A stretch of 52,330 nucleotides of DNA from Fidelibacterota bacterium. Lineage in GTDB: Bacteria; Fidelibacterota; Marinisomatia; SCGC-AAA003-L08; JACNLC01. The stretch spans positions 1-52,330 of the forward strand of contig JABMOW010000146.1 of the NCBI GenBank assembly GCA_013204025.1, read 5' to 3'. Below the pieces are notes generated by a model that was given only the letters and a program-made list of their open reading frames with translations, was not told the origin of the DNA and made no database searches. Position 1 is the stretch's first letter, and the number at the start of each line of letters is the position of its first letter. The position numbers were made by a program, and so were the translations under genes. Positions 36,076-45,234 of the stretch are shown here, piece after piece.

Positions 36076-37488
36076 ATGAAAAGTATCCTCATAAAAAATG
36101 CCCTACTCACGGCAACAATGGACGACCGCGGACTCGAATTCCAAGGTGGACATATTTTTATTCAAGATGGCGTGATCACCTCAATCGGTGCCGAGCCTCT
36201 TTCCACTATTGCAGATAAAATTATTGACGCTTCCGGGATGCTTGTACTCCCCGGCTTCATAAACACTCACCATCATTTATATCAATCGCTCACGCGCAAT
36301 ATCCCTCTAATGCAGGATCAACCTCTGTTTGCATGGCTGACGAATCACTATGAAGTGTGGCGTGAGTTGACAGAGGAAGCAGTTCGAATTAGCACTGCAA
36401 CCGGATTATTGGAATTGATGAAAAGTGGTGTCACAACAAGTTCCGACCATTTGTATTTGTTTCCACGTAAAACAAGCCCACTCCTCATTGATGCGGAAAT
36501 CCAAACAGCCAGTGAATTGGGTATCCGTTTTCAGCCTACACGAGGATCAATGTCTTTGGGCAAATCCAAAGGTGGATTACCTCCCGATGATACGGTTCAG
36601 ACAGAAGGGGAGATTCGCAAAGATACATTACGATTGATCAAAAAATACCATGATGCCAGTGGAGGCGCCATGGTGAGATTGTCTCTCGCACCTTGTTCTC
36701 CATTTTCAGTGACACCTGAACTCATGCGTGAAACTGCAGTATTTGCAAAAGATAACAATCTAATGATTCATACCCATTTGGCAGAAACTCTGGATGAAGA
36801 ACGATTCTGCCTCCAACAGTATGGTATGCGTCCGGTTGAGTACATTCGTTCTCTGGGATGGTTAACAGATAACAGTTGGTATGCTCATTCAGTCCACTTG
36901 AATGATGAAGAGATTCGTGAAATGGGTTCTGCCAACGTGGGCGTGTCTCACTGTCCCACGTCTAACATGCGACTGGGTTCTGGTATTGCCCGAATCAAAG
37001 AATTACTGGATTCCGGTGTAAAGGTCAGTCTGGGCGTTGATGGGTCTGCATCGAACGATTCAGGAAATATGCTGATGGAAATTCGGAATACCATGTTGAT
37101 ATCTAGACTTCGAGAATCCCAGCATTGGCTCACGGCTCGCGATGTGGTCTCCATGGCCACACGTGGAGGTGCACAAGTTTTGGGTAGGGATGATATCGGG
37201 CAGTTGAGTCCCGGAAAATGCGCAGATATTTGCATGTTTGACATGAACCGACTTGAATATGCCGGAGGAATGTCAGATCCGCTTGCAGCTTTGGTGTTTT
37301 CTGTGCGAACTGCACCAGTCGATTATCTTTTCATCAATGGACAAATTGTAATTAAAGATGGGTTTACTCAAATTAAAGAGGAATCGCTCATTTCAGATCA
37401 TAATCGAATCAGTCAAACAATGATAGAACAAGCACAACAGAAAACTGGGATTTCATTTATGACGCATAAAGAGATTGAGAAATCCTGA
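36076..37488 (+). CDS. 8-oxoguanine deaminase-like amidohydrolase
   Basis: A 470-residue amidohydrolase. Metal and catalytic residues: NTHHHLYQS (His65-67), HTHLAET (His232, His234), HSVHL (His271, His274), HCPTSNMRLGSG and GVDGSASND (Asp322). The HHHLYQ plus HCPTSNMRLGSGIA patterns fit 8-oxoguanine/guanine-type deaminases rather than SsnA. It sits where E. coli has ssnA (between ygfK and ygfM). It probably deaminates a purine to feed the hydroxylases. The ATG is one base after the ygfK stop and its end overlaps the next gene by one base (TGATG). Confidence 0.85.
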   Translation: MKSILIKNALLTATMDDRGLEFQGGHIFIQDGVITSIGAEPLSTIADKIIDASGMLVLPGFINTHHHLYQSLTRNIPLMQDQPLFAWLTNHYEVWRELTEEAVRISTATGLLELMKSGVTTSSDHLYLFPRKTSPLLIDAEIQTASELGIRFQPTRGSMSLGKSKGGLPPDDTVQTEGEIRKDTLRLIKKYHDASGGAMVRLSLAPCSPFSVTPELMRETAVFAKDNNLMIHTHLAETLDEERFCLQQYGMRPVEYIRSLGWLTDNSWYAHSVHLNDEEIREMGSANVGVSHCPTSNMRLGSGIARIKELLDSGVKVSLGVDGSASNDSGNMLMEIRNTMLISRLRESQHWLTARDVVSMATRGGAQVLGRDDIGQLSPGKCADICMFDMNRLEYAGGMSDPLAALVFSVRTAPVDYLFINGQIVIKDGFTQIKEESLISDHNRISQTMIEQAQQKTGISFMTHKEIEKS

Positions 37489-38249
37489 TGTGGTCATCTA
37501 TCCAATCAGTTAAAACCCCCGCCTCATTTGATGAGGCATTAGCTCTCGGCTCAAAACCATCCGCTGCACTTATAGCCGGCGGAAGTTACCTGGTGAGAGA
37601 AAAGAATACCACCATCCATGCGTTGGTGGACATCCATCCGTTGTTAGATAAAAATATTAAATTAGATGAGCACTCCCTTTACATCGGAGCCGGCGTCACA
37701 CTTCAACAGATGATTGATTCAGATCTGAATCAGACATTTGATGGTTGGATGATCCGCGCTATAAAATGGTCATGCTATTCAAAAAATATCCGTAATCAAC
37801 GAACCCTCGGGGGTGAGATTGCACAGAACCAGGCAAATTCTGAATTGATGGTTATTCTTCGAATTTTGAATCCTGTGATTCACGTTTTTAACGGAGATAA
37901 TATCAAAATACCACTTCATTTATGGGATGGTATTGGAATTATTACAGGAATTCATTTCAACTTATACTTTAAGTACGACCTCACTTTAAAACGATTTTCA
38001 GTACTTGAATCTGCACCCGCATATCTCATCATTTGCGCTAGCATTTTAAAAGGTGAATTCACTATCAGTGTTGGCGGAAATATCGATCATATTTTCGTAC
38101 AAACCGGATCAATAGATAATATTGGAAGAGATCAAATCGATTCACTTTCACAGAATATCATTAAAAGATTTTCAGCGGATCAACATGGTTCTCTGGATTA
38201 TAAACAGTATCTCATTCAGCACACATTACAAGAAATGTTGATCCCATGA
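37488..38249 (+). CDS. ygfM: YgfM-like FAD subunit of molybdenum hydroxylase 2
   Basis: A 253-residue protein of the FAD-binding PCMH family. Flavin-loop remnant LIAGGSYLVREK and second loop RNQRTLGGEIAQNQANSE are recognisable but diverged from the hydroxylase-1 subunit. In E. coli YgfM sits directly before XdhD in the same order. It passes electrons from the 2Fe-2S centres to an acceptor. The start overlaps the upstream gene (TGATG) and its stop overlaps the next (ATGA). Confidence 0.8.
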   Translation: MWSSIQSVKTPASFDEALALGSKPSAALIAGGSYLVREKNTTIHALVDIHPLLDKNIKLDEHSLYIGAGVTLQQMIDSDLNQTFDGWMIRAIKWSCYSKNIRNQRTLGGEIAQNQANSELMVILRILNPVIHVFNGDNIKIPLHLWDGIGIITGIHFNLYFKYDLTLKRFSVLESAPAYLIICASILKGEFTISVGGNIDHIFVQTGSIDNIGRDQIDSLSQNIIKRFSADQHGSLDYKQYLIQHTLQEMLIP

Positions 38250-38689
38250 CAGAAGTAACATTTACTCTGAACGGTAAAATTATCGCTGTAAAGTGTGCAC
38301 CGGGTACGACTCTCCTTGAATATCTACGTCAACTGGAAATGTACAGCGTTAAATACGGATGCGATGACGGAACCTGCGGCGCATGCACTGTATTGATTGA
38401 TGGGAAAGCTCAAAATGCATGTCTGACAATGGTAGGGACTCTTCAAGGTAAAACAATCGATACCCTTGAAGGATTGAATGAACAGAAATTGGTCAAATCA
38501 ATTCAGGAACGGTTTCTCACAGAAGGTGCTATTCAATGTGGGTATTGTACTCCAGGCATGACCCTGTCACTGACTGCCTTGTTGAGGGAGAACGAAGAAC
38601 CATCCGAAGTTGAAATTCGTGACGCTATTTCAGGGAATTACTGCCGTTGCACCGGATATGTGAAACCGGTAAAGGCGATGCTGAAATGA
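38246..38689 (+). CDS. 2Fe-2S subunit of molybdenum hydroxylase 2
   Basis: A 147-residue subunit with the two 2Fe-2S sets: Cys39, Cys44, Cys47 and Cys59 (CDDGTCGACTV), then Cys98, Cys101, Cys133 and Cys135 (CGYC, CRC). It is the ordinary small subunit. In E. coli XdhD this domain is fused to the Mo subunit; here it is separate. ATGA overlaps bind it to both neighbours. Confidence 0.92.
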   Translation: MTEVTFTLNGKIIAVKCAPGTTLLEYLRQLEMYSVKYGCDDGTCGACTVLIDGKAQNACLTMVGTLQGKTIDTLEGLNEQKLVKSIQERFLTEGAIQCGYCTPGMTLSLTALLRENEEPSEVEIRDAISGNYCRCTGYVKPVKAMLK

Positions 38690-40968
38690 AAATCGTCGGC
38701 AAATCCACCAACCGCGTAGACGGCAATGCATTGGCTAAAGGTAAACCTGTTTTTGCTGATGATATCCGGTTATCCGATGTCCTCCATATAAAAATACTTT
38801 ACAGCACGATCCCTCATGGGCGCATCATCCATATTCATACGGAAAAAGCTTTAGCGATATCCGGTGTCGTGACAATACTGACTCATAAAGATTTCCCACC
38901 GCACTTCTATACTACTGCTGGTCAGGGATACCCTGAACCTTCACCCCGAGATGCGCTGGTATTGAATCCGACTGTTCGATTTGTGGGTGACAAAGTTGCC
39001 ATAGTGGTGGCGGAATCTCTTGAAATAGCGAAGCAGGCATTAAAATCGATCACCGTCGAGTATGAAGAGTATCCTGCCATTTTCGATCCGGAAGTTTCTA
39101 TCGACAATGCAGTAGTGCTTCATCCGGAGATCAGTGATGATCCATTTTTGTTTGACTCCAAACGCAATATTGCTGCCCGTATTACGGCTGATGTAGGCGA
39201 TGTTAAAGTAGCAGAGTGTGAGTCGCACCATGTGTTTGAGCGGGAATATTCCACGCCTTATGTTCAACATGCACATGTGGAACCTCATATCACACTCACC
39301 TGGATGGATGAAAACAATCGATTAGTAATCAGAACGGCGACTCAAGTTCCGTTTCACGTCCGGCGGATTGTTGCAGAGGTCCTGGATTTCCCCATTTCCA
39401 GAATACGTGTGATTAAACCACGGATCGGGGGAGGTTTCGGTGCAAAGCAGGAAATTCTGAACGAGGAAATCTGTGCAGCCGTCAGTTTGAAAACCGGGCG
39501 TCCTGCCAGGATTGAACTCACCCGCAAGGAGGAGTTTATTGCATCACGATCTCGTCATCCGCAACGAATTCGAATAAAAATGGGGTTGGATGAACAGTAT
39601 AAAATCCGGTTTATCGATTTGAACATTCTGGAGAATTGCGGTGCGTACGGCCCCCATGCACTTACAGTGATGTCCGTGACATCACAGAAAACACTGTCGT
39701 TGTATAACATCCCGAATATTCGGCTTCACGGTGATGCCGTTTACACAAACCTACCCATAGCCGGTGCGTATCGTGGATATGGCGCTCCCCAGGGATTTTT
39801 CGCCCTAGAATCCATGATGGACGAAATTGCTGATGAACTGAATATCGATCCAATTGAATTTAGACTAAACAATATTTTTAGGATCGGTGATGAAATTCCC
39901 ATTGCGGAAATTCTGGGCGAAGGACGTGAAGGATTTAAAACCGTACTGAATACCACGGGAATAGAGGAATGCCTTCAGCGTGGAAGAATACTTATTGGAT
40001 GGGATCACCATAGAGGAAAAAAACAGACGGGTGTCATCCGAACTGGATATGGTTTAGCTGCCGTCTGTCAGGGATCAGGAATCCCCGGTATCGATATGGC
40101 ATCTGCCTTCATCAAGATGAACGAAGATGGGAGTTTCAATCTGCAGGTAGGCGCAACAGATCTTGGTACAGGATCAGATACGTCTTTAGCACAGATTGCA
40201 GCAGAAGTACTCGAAGTGCCCGTTGAAAAGATCATTGTCTATTCATCCGACACGGACATGACACCATTTGATACAGGCGCCTATGCCTCCAGCACTACCT
40301 TTATTTCTGGTGGAGCTGTAAAAAAAGCGGCTGAACTATTAAAATTTCGGATATTGGAACAGGGCAAACGAATTCTACAGGTTGACGACGCTGATATTTC
40401 AGACGGTATTGTAAAAACCTCATCTGGTGAATCACTCACCTATTCGGATATTTGTACCCGTTCATTTTATACAGATCATCAACAACAACTGATGGCAACT
40501 GCATCCCATACCAGTTTTGATTCACCTCCACCCTTTAATGCCACGTTTGTGAAAGTATCCGTAAATACTGATACCGGCGAAGTAAAAGTACTCACCGTCG
40601 TGTCTGTAACCGATGCGGGACAGATCATCAATCCGTCAATGGCGGAAGGACAGGTAGAAGGGGCTATTCCGCAATCTCTGGGGATGGCATTGAGTGAATT
40701 CATGATATTTGACGACCATGGGAGAACAGTCAATACTGATTTTTTAAACTACCATGTATATTATCCCATTGATATGCCGGAAATCATTAGCGAGTTCGTT
40801 CATACCGATGAACCCACCGGACCGTTCGGTGCCAAAGCTGTTGCGGAAATCCCTATCAACGGACCAGCGCCTGCTGTTGTGAATGCTATTTACAACGCAT
40901 GTGGCGTTCGTATCCGTCATCTGCCTGTTACTCCGGAAAAAATCATCAGAGGGTTAGGCAAATTATAA
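38686..40968 (+). CDS. xdhD: xanthine dehydrogenase-family molybdenum-binding subunit (hydroxylase 2, XdhD-like)
   Basis: A 760-residue Mo subunit. GGGFGAKQE (248-256) is the first Mo-pterin loop; GAYRGYGAPQ carries the substrate-site Arg; LGTGSDTSLAQIA and GAKAVAEIPINGP (catalytic Glu in AVAEIP) follow. It differs from xdhA in these loops, so the two hydroxylases probably have different substrates. The start is the ATG at 38686 in an ATGA overlap; a longer frame to 38647 lies inside the 2Fe-2S gene. A strong terminator ends the operon. Confidence 0.9.
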   Translation: MKIVGKSTNRVDGNALAKGKPVFADDIRLSDVLHIKILYSTIPHGRIIHIHTEKALAISGVVTILTHKDFPPHFYTTAGQGYPEPSPRDALVLNPTVRFVGDKVAIVVAESLEIAKQALKSITVEYEEYPAIFDPEVSIDNAVVLHPEISDDPFLFDSKRNIAARITADVGDVKVAECESHHVFEREYSTPYVQHAHVEPHITLTWMDENNRLVIRTATQVPFHVRRIVAEVLDFPISRIRVIKPRIGGGFGAKQEILNEEICAAVSLKTGRPARIELTRKEEFIASRSRHPQRIRIKMGLDEQYKIRFIDLNILENCGAYGPHALTVMSVTSQKTLSLYNIPNIRLHGDAVYTNLPIAGAYRGYGAPQGFFALESMMDEIADELNIDPIEFRLNNIFRIGDEIPIAEILGEGREGFKTVLNTTGIEECLQRGRILIGWDHHRGKKQTGVIRTGYGLAAVCQGSGIPGIDMASAFIKMNEDGSFNLQVGATDLGTGSDTSLAQIAAEVLEVPVEKIIVYSSDTDMTPFDTGAYASSTTFISGGAVKKAAELLKFRILEQGKRILQVDDADISDGIVKTSSGESLTYSDICTRSFYTDHQQQLMATASHTSFDSPPPFNATFVKVSVNTDTGEVKVLTVVSVTDAGQIINPSMAEGQVEGAIPQSLGMALSEFMIFDDHGRTVNTDFLNYHVYYPIDMPEIISEFVHTDEPTGPFGAKAVAEIPINGPAPAVVNAIYNACGVRIRHLPVTPEKIIRGLGKL

Positions 40969-40993
40969 GTTTGTAAATTGTCAGGATAGAAAT

Positions 40994-41025
40994 AAAAAAG
41001 GGGCTGAAAAATCAGCCCCTTTTTT
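40994..41025. terminator. bidirectional terminator between the purine operon and groEL
   Basis: A perfect 14-bp stem AAAAAAGGGGCTGA / TCAGCCCCTTTTTT with an AAAA loop. A and T runs on both sides let it end the plus-strand purine operon and the convergent groEL operon. Confidence 0.95.
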
Positions 41026-41047
41026 ATAGTATTGATGGAAAAGCGGA

Positions 41048-42697
41048 TTAATACATTCCGCCCATATCACCCATCCCGCCCATTCCGCCCGGAGGCATTG
41101 CTGGACCTGGAGGATTGGCTTCTTTCTTTTCAGAAACTACTGCTTCAGTAGTCAACAATAATCCAGCTACACTGGCAGCATTTTCAACAGCCGTACGAGT
41201 AACCAGAGTCGGGTCAATGATACCAAATTTGATCATGTCACCGTATACTTCTTTGCGGGCATCGAATCCGAAGTTCACATCGCCTTCCATGATCTTGTTT
41301 ACCACTACAGCGGCTTCAAGACCAGTATTTTCGATGATCTGACGAGCAGGAGCACTCAGCGCTTTTCTCAGTATTTCTAAACCCAGAACAATATCTGATT
41401 CTGAAATTGCAGAGCTATCCAATTTTGCAGCTGCTCTTAACAGGGCAACACCACCACCAGCAACGATGCCTTCCTGAACGGCTGCACGAGTCGCATGAAG
41501 AGCGTCTTCAACACGAGCTTTCTTCTCTTTCATCTCAACTTCAGTTGCAGCGCCAATATTTAACACGGCGACACCACCGGATAATTTCGCAAGTCTTTCC
41601 TGCAGTTTTTCTTTATCATAGTCAGAAGTTGATTTGTCGATCTGTACTTTGATCTCATTAACTCGTGCCATAATCCCATCACTTTTACCACTGCCTTCGA
41701 CGATTATCGTATTGTCTTTGTCGATGGTCACATTTCTAGCCTGCCCCAAATATTCGATAGTGGCATTTTCCAATTTATAACCCAGTTCTTCAGAAACTAG
41801 TGTACCACCGGTTAATACGGCGATATCTTCTAACATGGCTTTCCTTCGATCTCCGAAACCTGGTGCTTTTACTGCAGCTACTTTGATCGTTCCGCGAATC
41901 TTATTCACAACTAAAGTTGCCAATGCTTCGCCTTCAATATCTTCAGCAATGATCAGTAAAGGTCTTCCAGCCTGACTGGTTTTTTCAAGGATCGGTAGAA
42001 GATCTTTCATAGAGCTGATCTTCTTGTCATAGATCAAAATGTAGGGATTTTCCAATTCAACTTCCATTGCTTCGGCATTGGTTACAAAGTAGGGTGAAAG
42101 ATAACCGCGATCAAATTGCATACCTTCAACGGTTTCAAGATAGGTTTCCATCCCTTTGGCTTCTTCAACAGTGATGACACCTTCGTTGCCTACTTTTTCC
42201 ATCGCGTCGGCAATCAGATCGCCGATTTCGTTATCGTTATTGGCAGAAATGGTACCCACCTGGGCAATTTCTTGCTTATCGGATATTTCTTTGCTGATGG
42301 ATTTCAGGTAACCAGTCACCTGGTGTACAGCGACGTCGATCCCTCTTTTCAGATCCATAGGATTGGCGCCTGAAGTTACATTCTTCCAACCTTCGGTCAG
42401 AATTGCTTGTGCCAGTACCGTTGCAGTCGTGGTTCCGTCACCGGCTTTATCAGATGTTTTGGAAGCTACTTCCTTAACCATCTGAGCACCCATATTTTCA
42501 ATCTTGTTTTCAAGCTCAATTTCTTTTGCGACAGTCACACCATCTTTTGTAACGGTGGGAGCGCCAAAGCTCTTTTCGATAATAACATTTCTACCTTTTG
42601 GTCCCAACGTAACTTTAACTGCGTTGGCAAGACTATCCACACCTTTTTTTAAGGCTGTCCGGGCTTCCATACCATAATGTATTTCTTTTGATGCCAT
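41048..42697 (-). CDS. groEL: chaperonin GroEL (60 kDa)
   Basis: A 549-residue group I chaperonin subunit. Clear landmarks: [44 protein letters not shown], and a glycine/methionine-rich tail ending [10 protein letters not shown]. It forms the 14-mer folding cage with GroES and sits 26 bases after groES in the same operon, with AGGAG before the ATG. No CIRCE element is seen upstream of the operon. Confidence 0.99.
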   Translation of the reverse strand: MASKEIHYGMEARTALKKGVDSLANAVKVTLGPKGRNVIIEKSFGAPTVTKDGVTVAKEIELENKIENMGAQMVKEVASKTSDKAGDGTTTATVLAQAILTEGWKNVTSGANPMDLKRGIDVAVHQVTGYLKSISKEISDKQEIAQVGTISANNDNEIGDLIADAMEKVGNEGVITVEEAKGMETYLETVEGMQFDRGYLSPYFVTNAEAMEVELENPYILIYDKKISSMKDLLPILEKTSQAGRPLLIIAEDIEGEALATLVVNKIRGTIKVAAVKAPGFGDRRKAMLEDIAVLTGGTLVSEELGYKLENATIEYLGQARNVTIDKDNTIIVEGSGKSDGIMARVNEIKVQIDKSTSDYDKEKLQERLAKLSGGVAVLNIGAATEVEMKEKKARVEDALHATRAAVQEGIVAGGGVALLRAAAKLDSSAISESDIVLGLEILRKALSAPARQIIENTGLEAAVVVNKIMEGDVNFGFDARKEVYGDMIKFGIIDPTLVTRTAVENAASVAGLLLTTEAVVSEKKEANPPGPAMPPGGMGGMGDMGGMY

Positions 42698-42723
42698 TAG
42701 ATTTTCTCCTTTTTCTTAAACTT

Positions 42724-43008
42724 TTATAATACGGCTAAGATATCACTCTCGCGCATGATCAAATACTCAACACCATCCACTGTGATCTCGGTACCAGAAT
42801 ACTTCCCGTATAATACCACATCACCTTTTTTAACTTCCATCTTGATCAGGCTGCCTGTATCACTGGATTTTCCAGGACCAGTTGCAACCACTTTACCTTG
42901 TTGGGGTTTTTCTTTCCCGGAATCGGGAATATAAAGACCACCTTTGGTTTTTTCTTCTGCCTCTGCAGCCTCAACAACGACTCTATCTGATAGAGGTGTA
43001 ATATTCAT
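42724..43008 (-). CDS. groES: co-chaperonin GroES (10 kDa)
   Basis: A 94-residue co-chaperonin: [52 protein letters not shown]. It caps the GroEL cage. AGGAG precedes the ATG by 8 bases. It is the first gene of the groES-groEL pair. The upstream 200 bases are AT-rich and show no CIRCE inverted repeat. Confidence 0.99.
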   Translation of the reverse strand: MNITPLSDRVVVEAAEAEEKTKGGLYIPDSGKEKPQQGKVVATGPGKSSDTGSLIKMEVKKGDVVLYGKYSGTEITVDGVEYLIMRESDILAVL

Positions 43009-43224
43009 TTGATTTCACTCCTTTACTATTTTTTTAAATTAATACTCAAATTCGTAACGTAAATTGTGAACACTATTTTACAAAAGTAATGCCATGAAAA
43101 AATTGCATGACGATATGACAGTCAAATTGAATTAGACTTTTTGGAAGAAATATAACCTTCTAAATAACAGTAGGTTAATTAGAAGGTTGAGTAAGAATCG
43201 GATCTGTGGAAAAAGAAAATAACG

Positions 43225-43662
43225 CTATTTTCCCGTACTGCCAAATCCTCCCGTACCGCGACTGGTTTCGGAAAGGGATTCCACCATTGTGTAATGGATC
43301 GCCGAGCAGTCAGGCGCTACCAGTTGAAATAGCCGATCACCTTTGTGTGCAGTGTAAGTGATATCTTTAATATTGTCGCACATCGCCATGATCTCGCCCC
43401 GGTACCCGCCATCTATCAAGCCAATGGAATTACACATCCGAAGAGGTGTTTTACCGATACTTGATCTGGGAAACAAATAATAGGCACTTTGATTTTCAGC
43501 TTCGCAGGATATCCCCATTTTTATGGCTTTGGTTTCACCGGGTGAAAAAGTTGTGTCTTCAAGTACATACAAATCCAAGCCAGCGTCTCCATCGTGAAAA
43601 TGACCATGATTTGTGTAAAATTCTTTTGCAATCGCATTGTGCGGTTTAAGCAATATTTTCAA
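43225..43662 (-). CDS. dut: deoxyuridine 5'-triphosphate nucleotidohydrolase (dUTPase)
   Basis: A 145-residue enzyme with the five trimeric-dUTPase motifs: DAGLDL, PRSSIGKT, NSIGLIDGGYRGEI, GDRLFQLV and SRGTGGFGSTGK. It hydrolyses dUTP to dUMP. The start appears to be TTG at 43662, with AAGGAAAG just upstream. It lies between the chaperonin operon and comM; the next gene ends 21 bases before its start. Confidence 0.97.
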   Translation of the reverse strand: MKILLKPHNAIAKEFYTNHGHFHDGDAGLDLYVLEDTTFSPGETKAIKMGISCEAENQSAYYLFPRSSIGKTPLRMCNSIGLIDGGYRGEIMAMCDNIKDITYTAHKGDRLFQLVAPDCSAIHYTMVESLSETSRGTGGFGSTGK

Positions 43663-43683
43663 TGTCTTTCCTTTATATTATTT

Positions 43684-45234
43684 TTAGCTTCCCCAGTTAT
43701 TTCGGTCAAGGCTTCGGTACTGTATAGCTTCGCCCAAATGAACTGGTAAAATATGGTCTTCTCCCGCCAAATCTGCAATGGAGCGGGATACTTTCAAAAT
43801 TCGATCATAAGCCCGAGCTGATAACCCTAGCTTATCCATGGCCTGTTTTAATAATTGCGATCCTTTTGAATCGATTTCACAAAACGCCTGCACCTGTTTC
43901 TTTTCCATCCCTGCGTTGGAATGAAGTCGCTCAAAGGGTTTGAATCGCTTGGTTTGTATGGCGCGAGCCCCTTCCACTCGTTTACGAATGTTTGCTGACA
44001 CTTCGCCTTGTCGTGTGTCTGCCAATTGATCAAACGGAACTGCCGGAACCTCAATATGAATATCGATCCTGTCCAGTAGTGGACCTGAAATTCTCGACAA
44101 ATACTTTTGAATGGCAACCGGATGACAAGAACAGTCGTGAGATGGATCGGTAAAATATCCGCAGGGACACGGATTCATGGCAGCCACAAGCATGAAGTTC
44201 GCCGGGTAGGTCAACGACATCCTTGCACGAGTGATCGTGACGTTTCCATCCTCCAATGGTTGGCGCATCACTTCCAAAACGCTTTTTTTGAACTCGGGTA
44301 GTTCATCCAGAAAAAGGACACCGTTATGTGCCAGACTCACTTCTCCAGGCTTGGGAACTTGTCCTCCCCCGATTAATCCCACGTCACTTATGGTATGATG
44401 TGGAGAACGATAGGCACGGCTAACAATCACGCCATTTTCTGCGCTAGTGAGTCCCGCAACAGAATGGATTTTGGTGGTTTCGAAAATCTCATCGATAGTC
44501 ATCGACGGTAGGATTCCCGGTAGTCGTTTTGCCAGCATGGTTTTACCACTTCCCGGAGGTCCGATGAGTAATATATTATGACCTCCTGCTGCGGCCACTT
44601 CAAATGCTCGCTTGACATTTTCCTGTCCTTTTACGTCGGCGAAATCCTGAATATTTTCATACTGATCCAATTGCATTTTTTTTGAGGGACGTTCCGTGGA
44701 GTCCAGGGTCTTTACACCGTTCAGAATATCCACCACATCATTTAATGTTTCAACACCGGCAATACGAATTCCTTCTACCAATGAGGCTTCCTGCAGATTA
44801 TCTTTAGGGAGGATCACCCCTTTGATCTTGTCCTGCCGGGCTTTTAAGCAGATGGGGAAAATTCCCTTCACCGGACGAAGTTTGCCATCCAGACTCAACT
44901 CACCGATGAGGATAACTTTGTCCAGAAATGTGGGGTCGACTATCCCGTGGGCAGCAAGGATTCCAACAGCGATAGGCAGATCGAATGCGGTTCCCTCTTT
45001 ACGAATATCCGCAGGTGCAAGGTTGATCACGATACGCTTTTGTTTCAATTGAAACCCGGTATTTTTAATGGCAGCCATCACTCGTTCTTTACTTTCTTTG
45101 ACGGCGCCTTCCGGCAGTCCTACTGTCATGAATGAAGCGGGATATACGTTCTCTAAATGGGCTTCCACCTTTACAATATACGCATCCACTCCCAGCACGG
45201 CACTGGACAATACTTTGGCGAACATCTTGCTCAT
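43684..45234 (-). CDS. comM: YifB/ComM family Mg-chelatase-like AAA+ ATPase
   Basis: About 516 residues from ATG 45234. N-terminal ChlI/LON-like domain ([38 protein letters not shown]), AAA+ core with Walker A GPPGSGKT, a Walker B region LDELPEF, and a C-terminal domain with MNPCPCGYF, a ComM hallmark. ComM-type helicases promote branch migration during natural transformation. The start overlaps the ispG stop (ATGA at 45231-45234). A longer frame to 45249 is less likely. Confidence 0.92.
   Translation of the reverse strand: MSKMFAKVLSSAVLGVDAYIVKVEAHLENVYPASFMTVGLPEGAVKESKERVMAAIKNTGFQLKQKRIVINLAPADIRKEGTAFDLPIAVGILAAHGIVDPTFLDKVILIGELSLDGKLRPVKGIFPICLKARQDKIKGVILPKDNLQEASLVEGIRIAGVETLNDVVDILNGVKTLDSTERPSKKMQLDQYENIQDFADVKGQENVKRAFEVAAAGGHNILLIGPPGSGKTMLAKRLPGILPSMTIDEIFETTKIHSVAGLTSAENGVIVSRAYRSPHHTISDVGLIGGGQVPKPGEVSLAHNGVLFLDELPEFKKSVLEVMRQPLEDGNVTITRARMSLTYPANFMLVAAMNPCPCGYFTDPSHDCSCHPVAIQKYLSRISGPLLDRIDIHIEVPAVPFDQLADTRQGEVSANIRKRVEGARAIQTKRFKPFERLHSNAGMEKKQVQAFCEIDSKGSQLLKQAMDKLGLSARAYDRILKVSRSIADLAGEDHILPVHLGEAIQYRSLDRNNWGS

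Noticed and set aside
43009-43224. CIRCE operator upstream of groES
   Set aside because: No TTAGCACTC/GAGTGCTAA inverted repeat is present in this gap.
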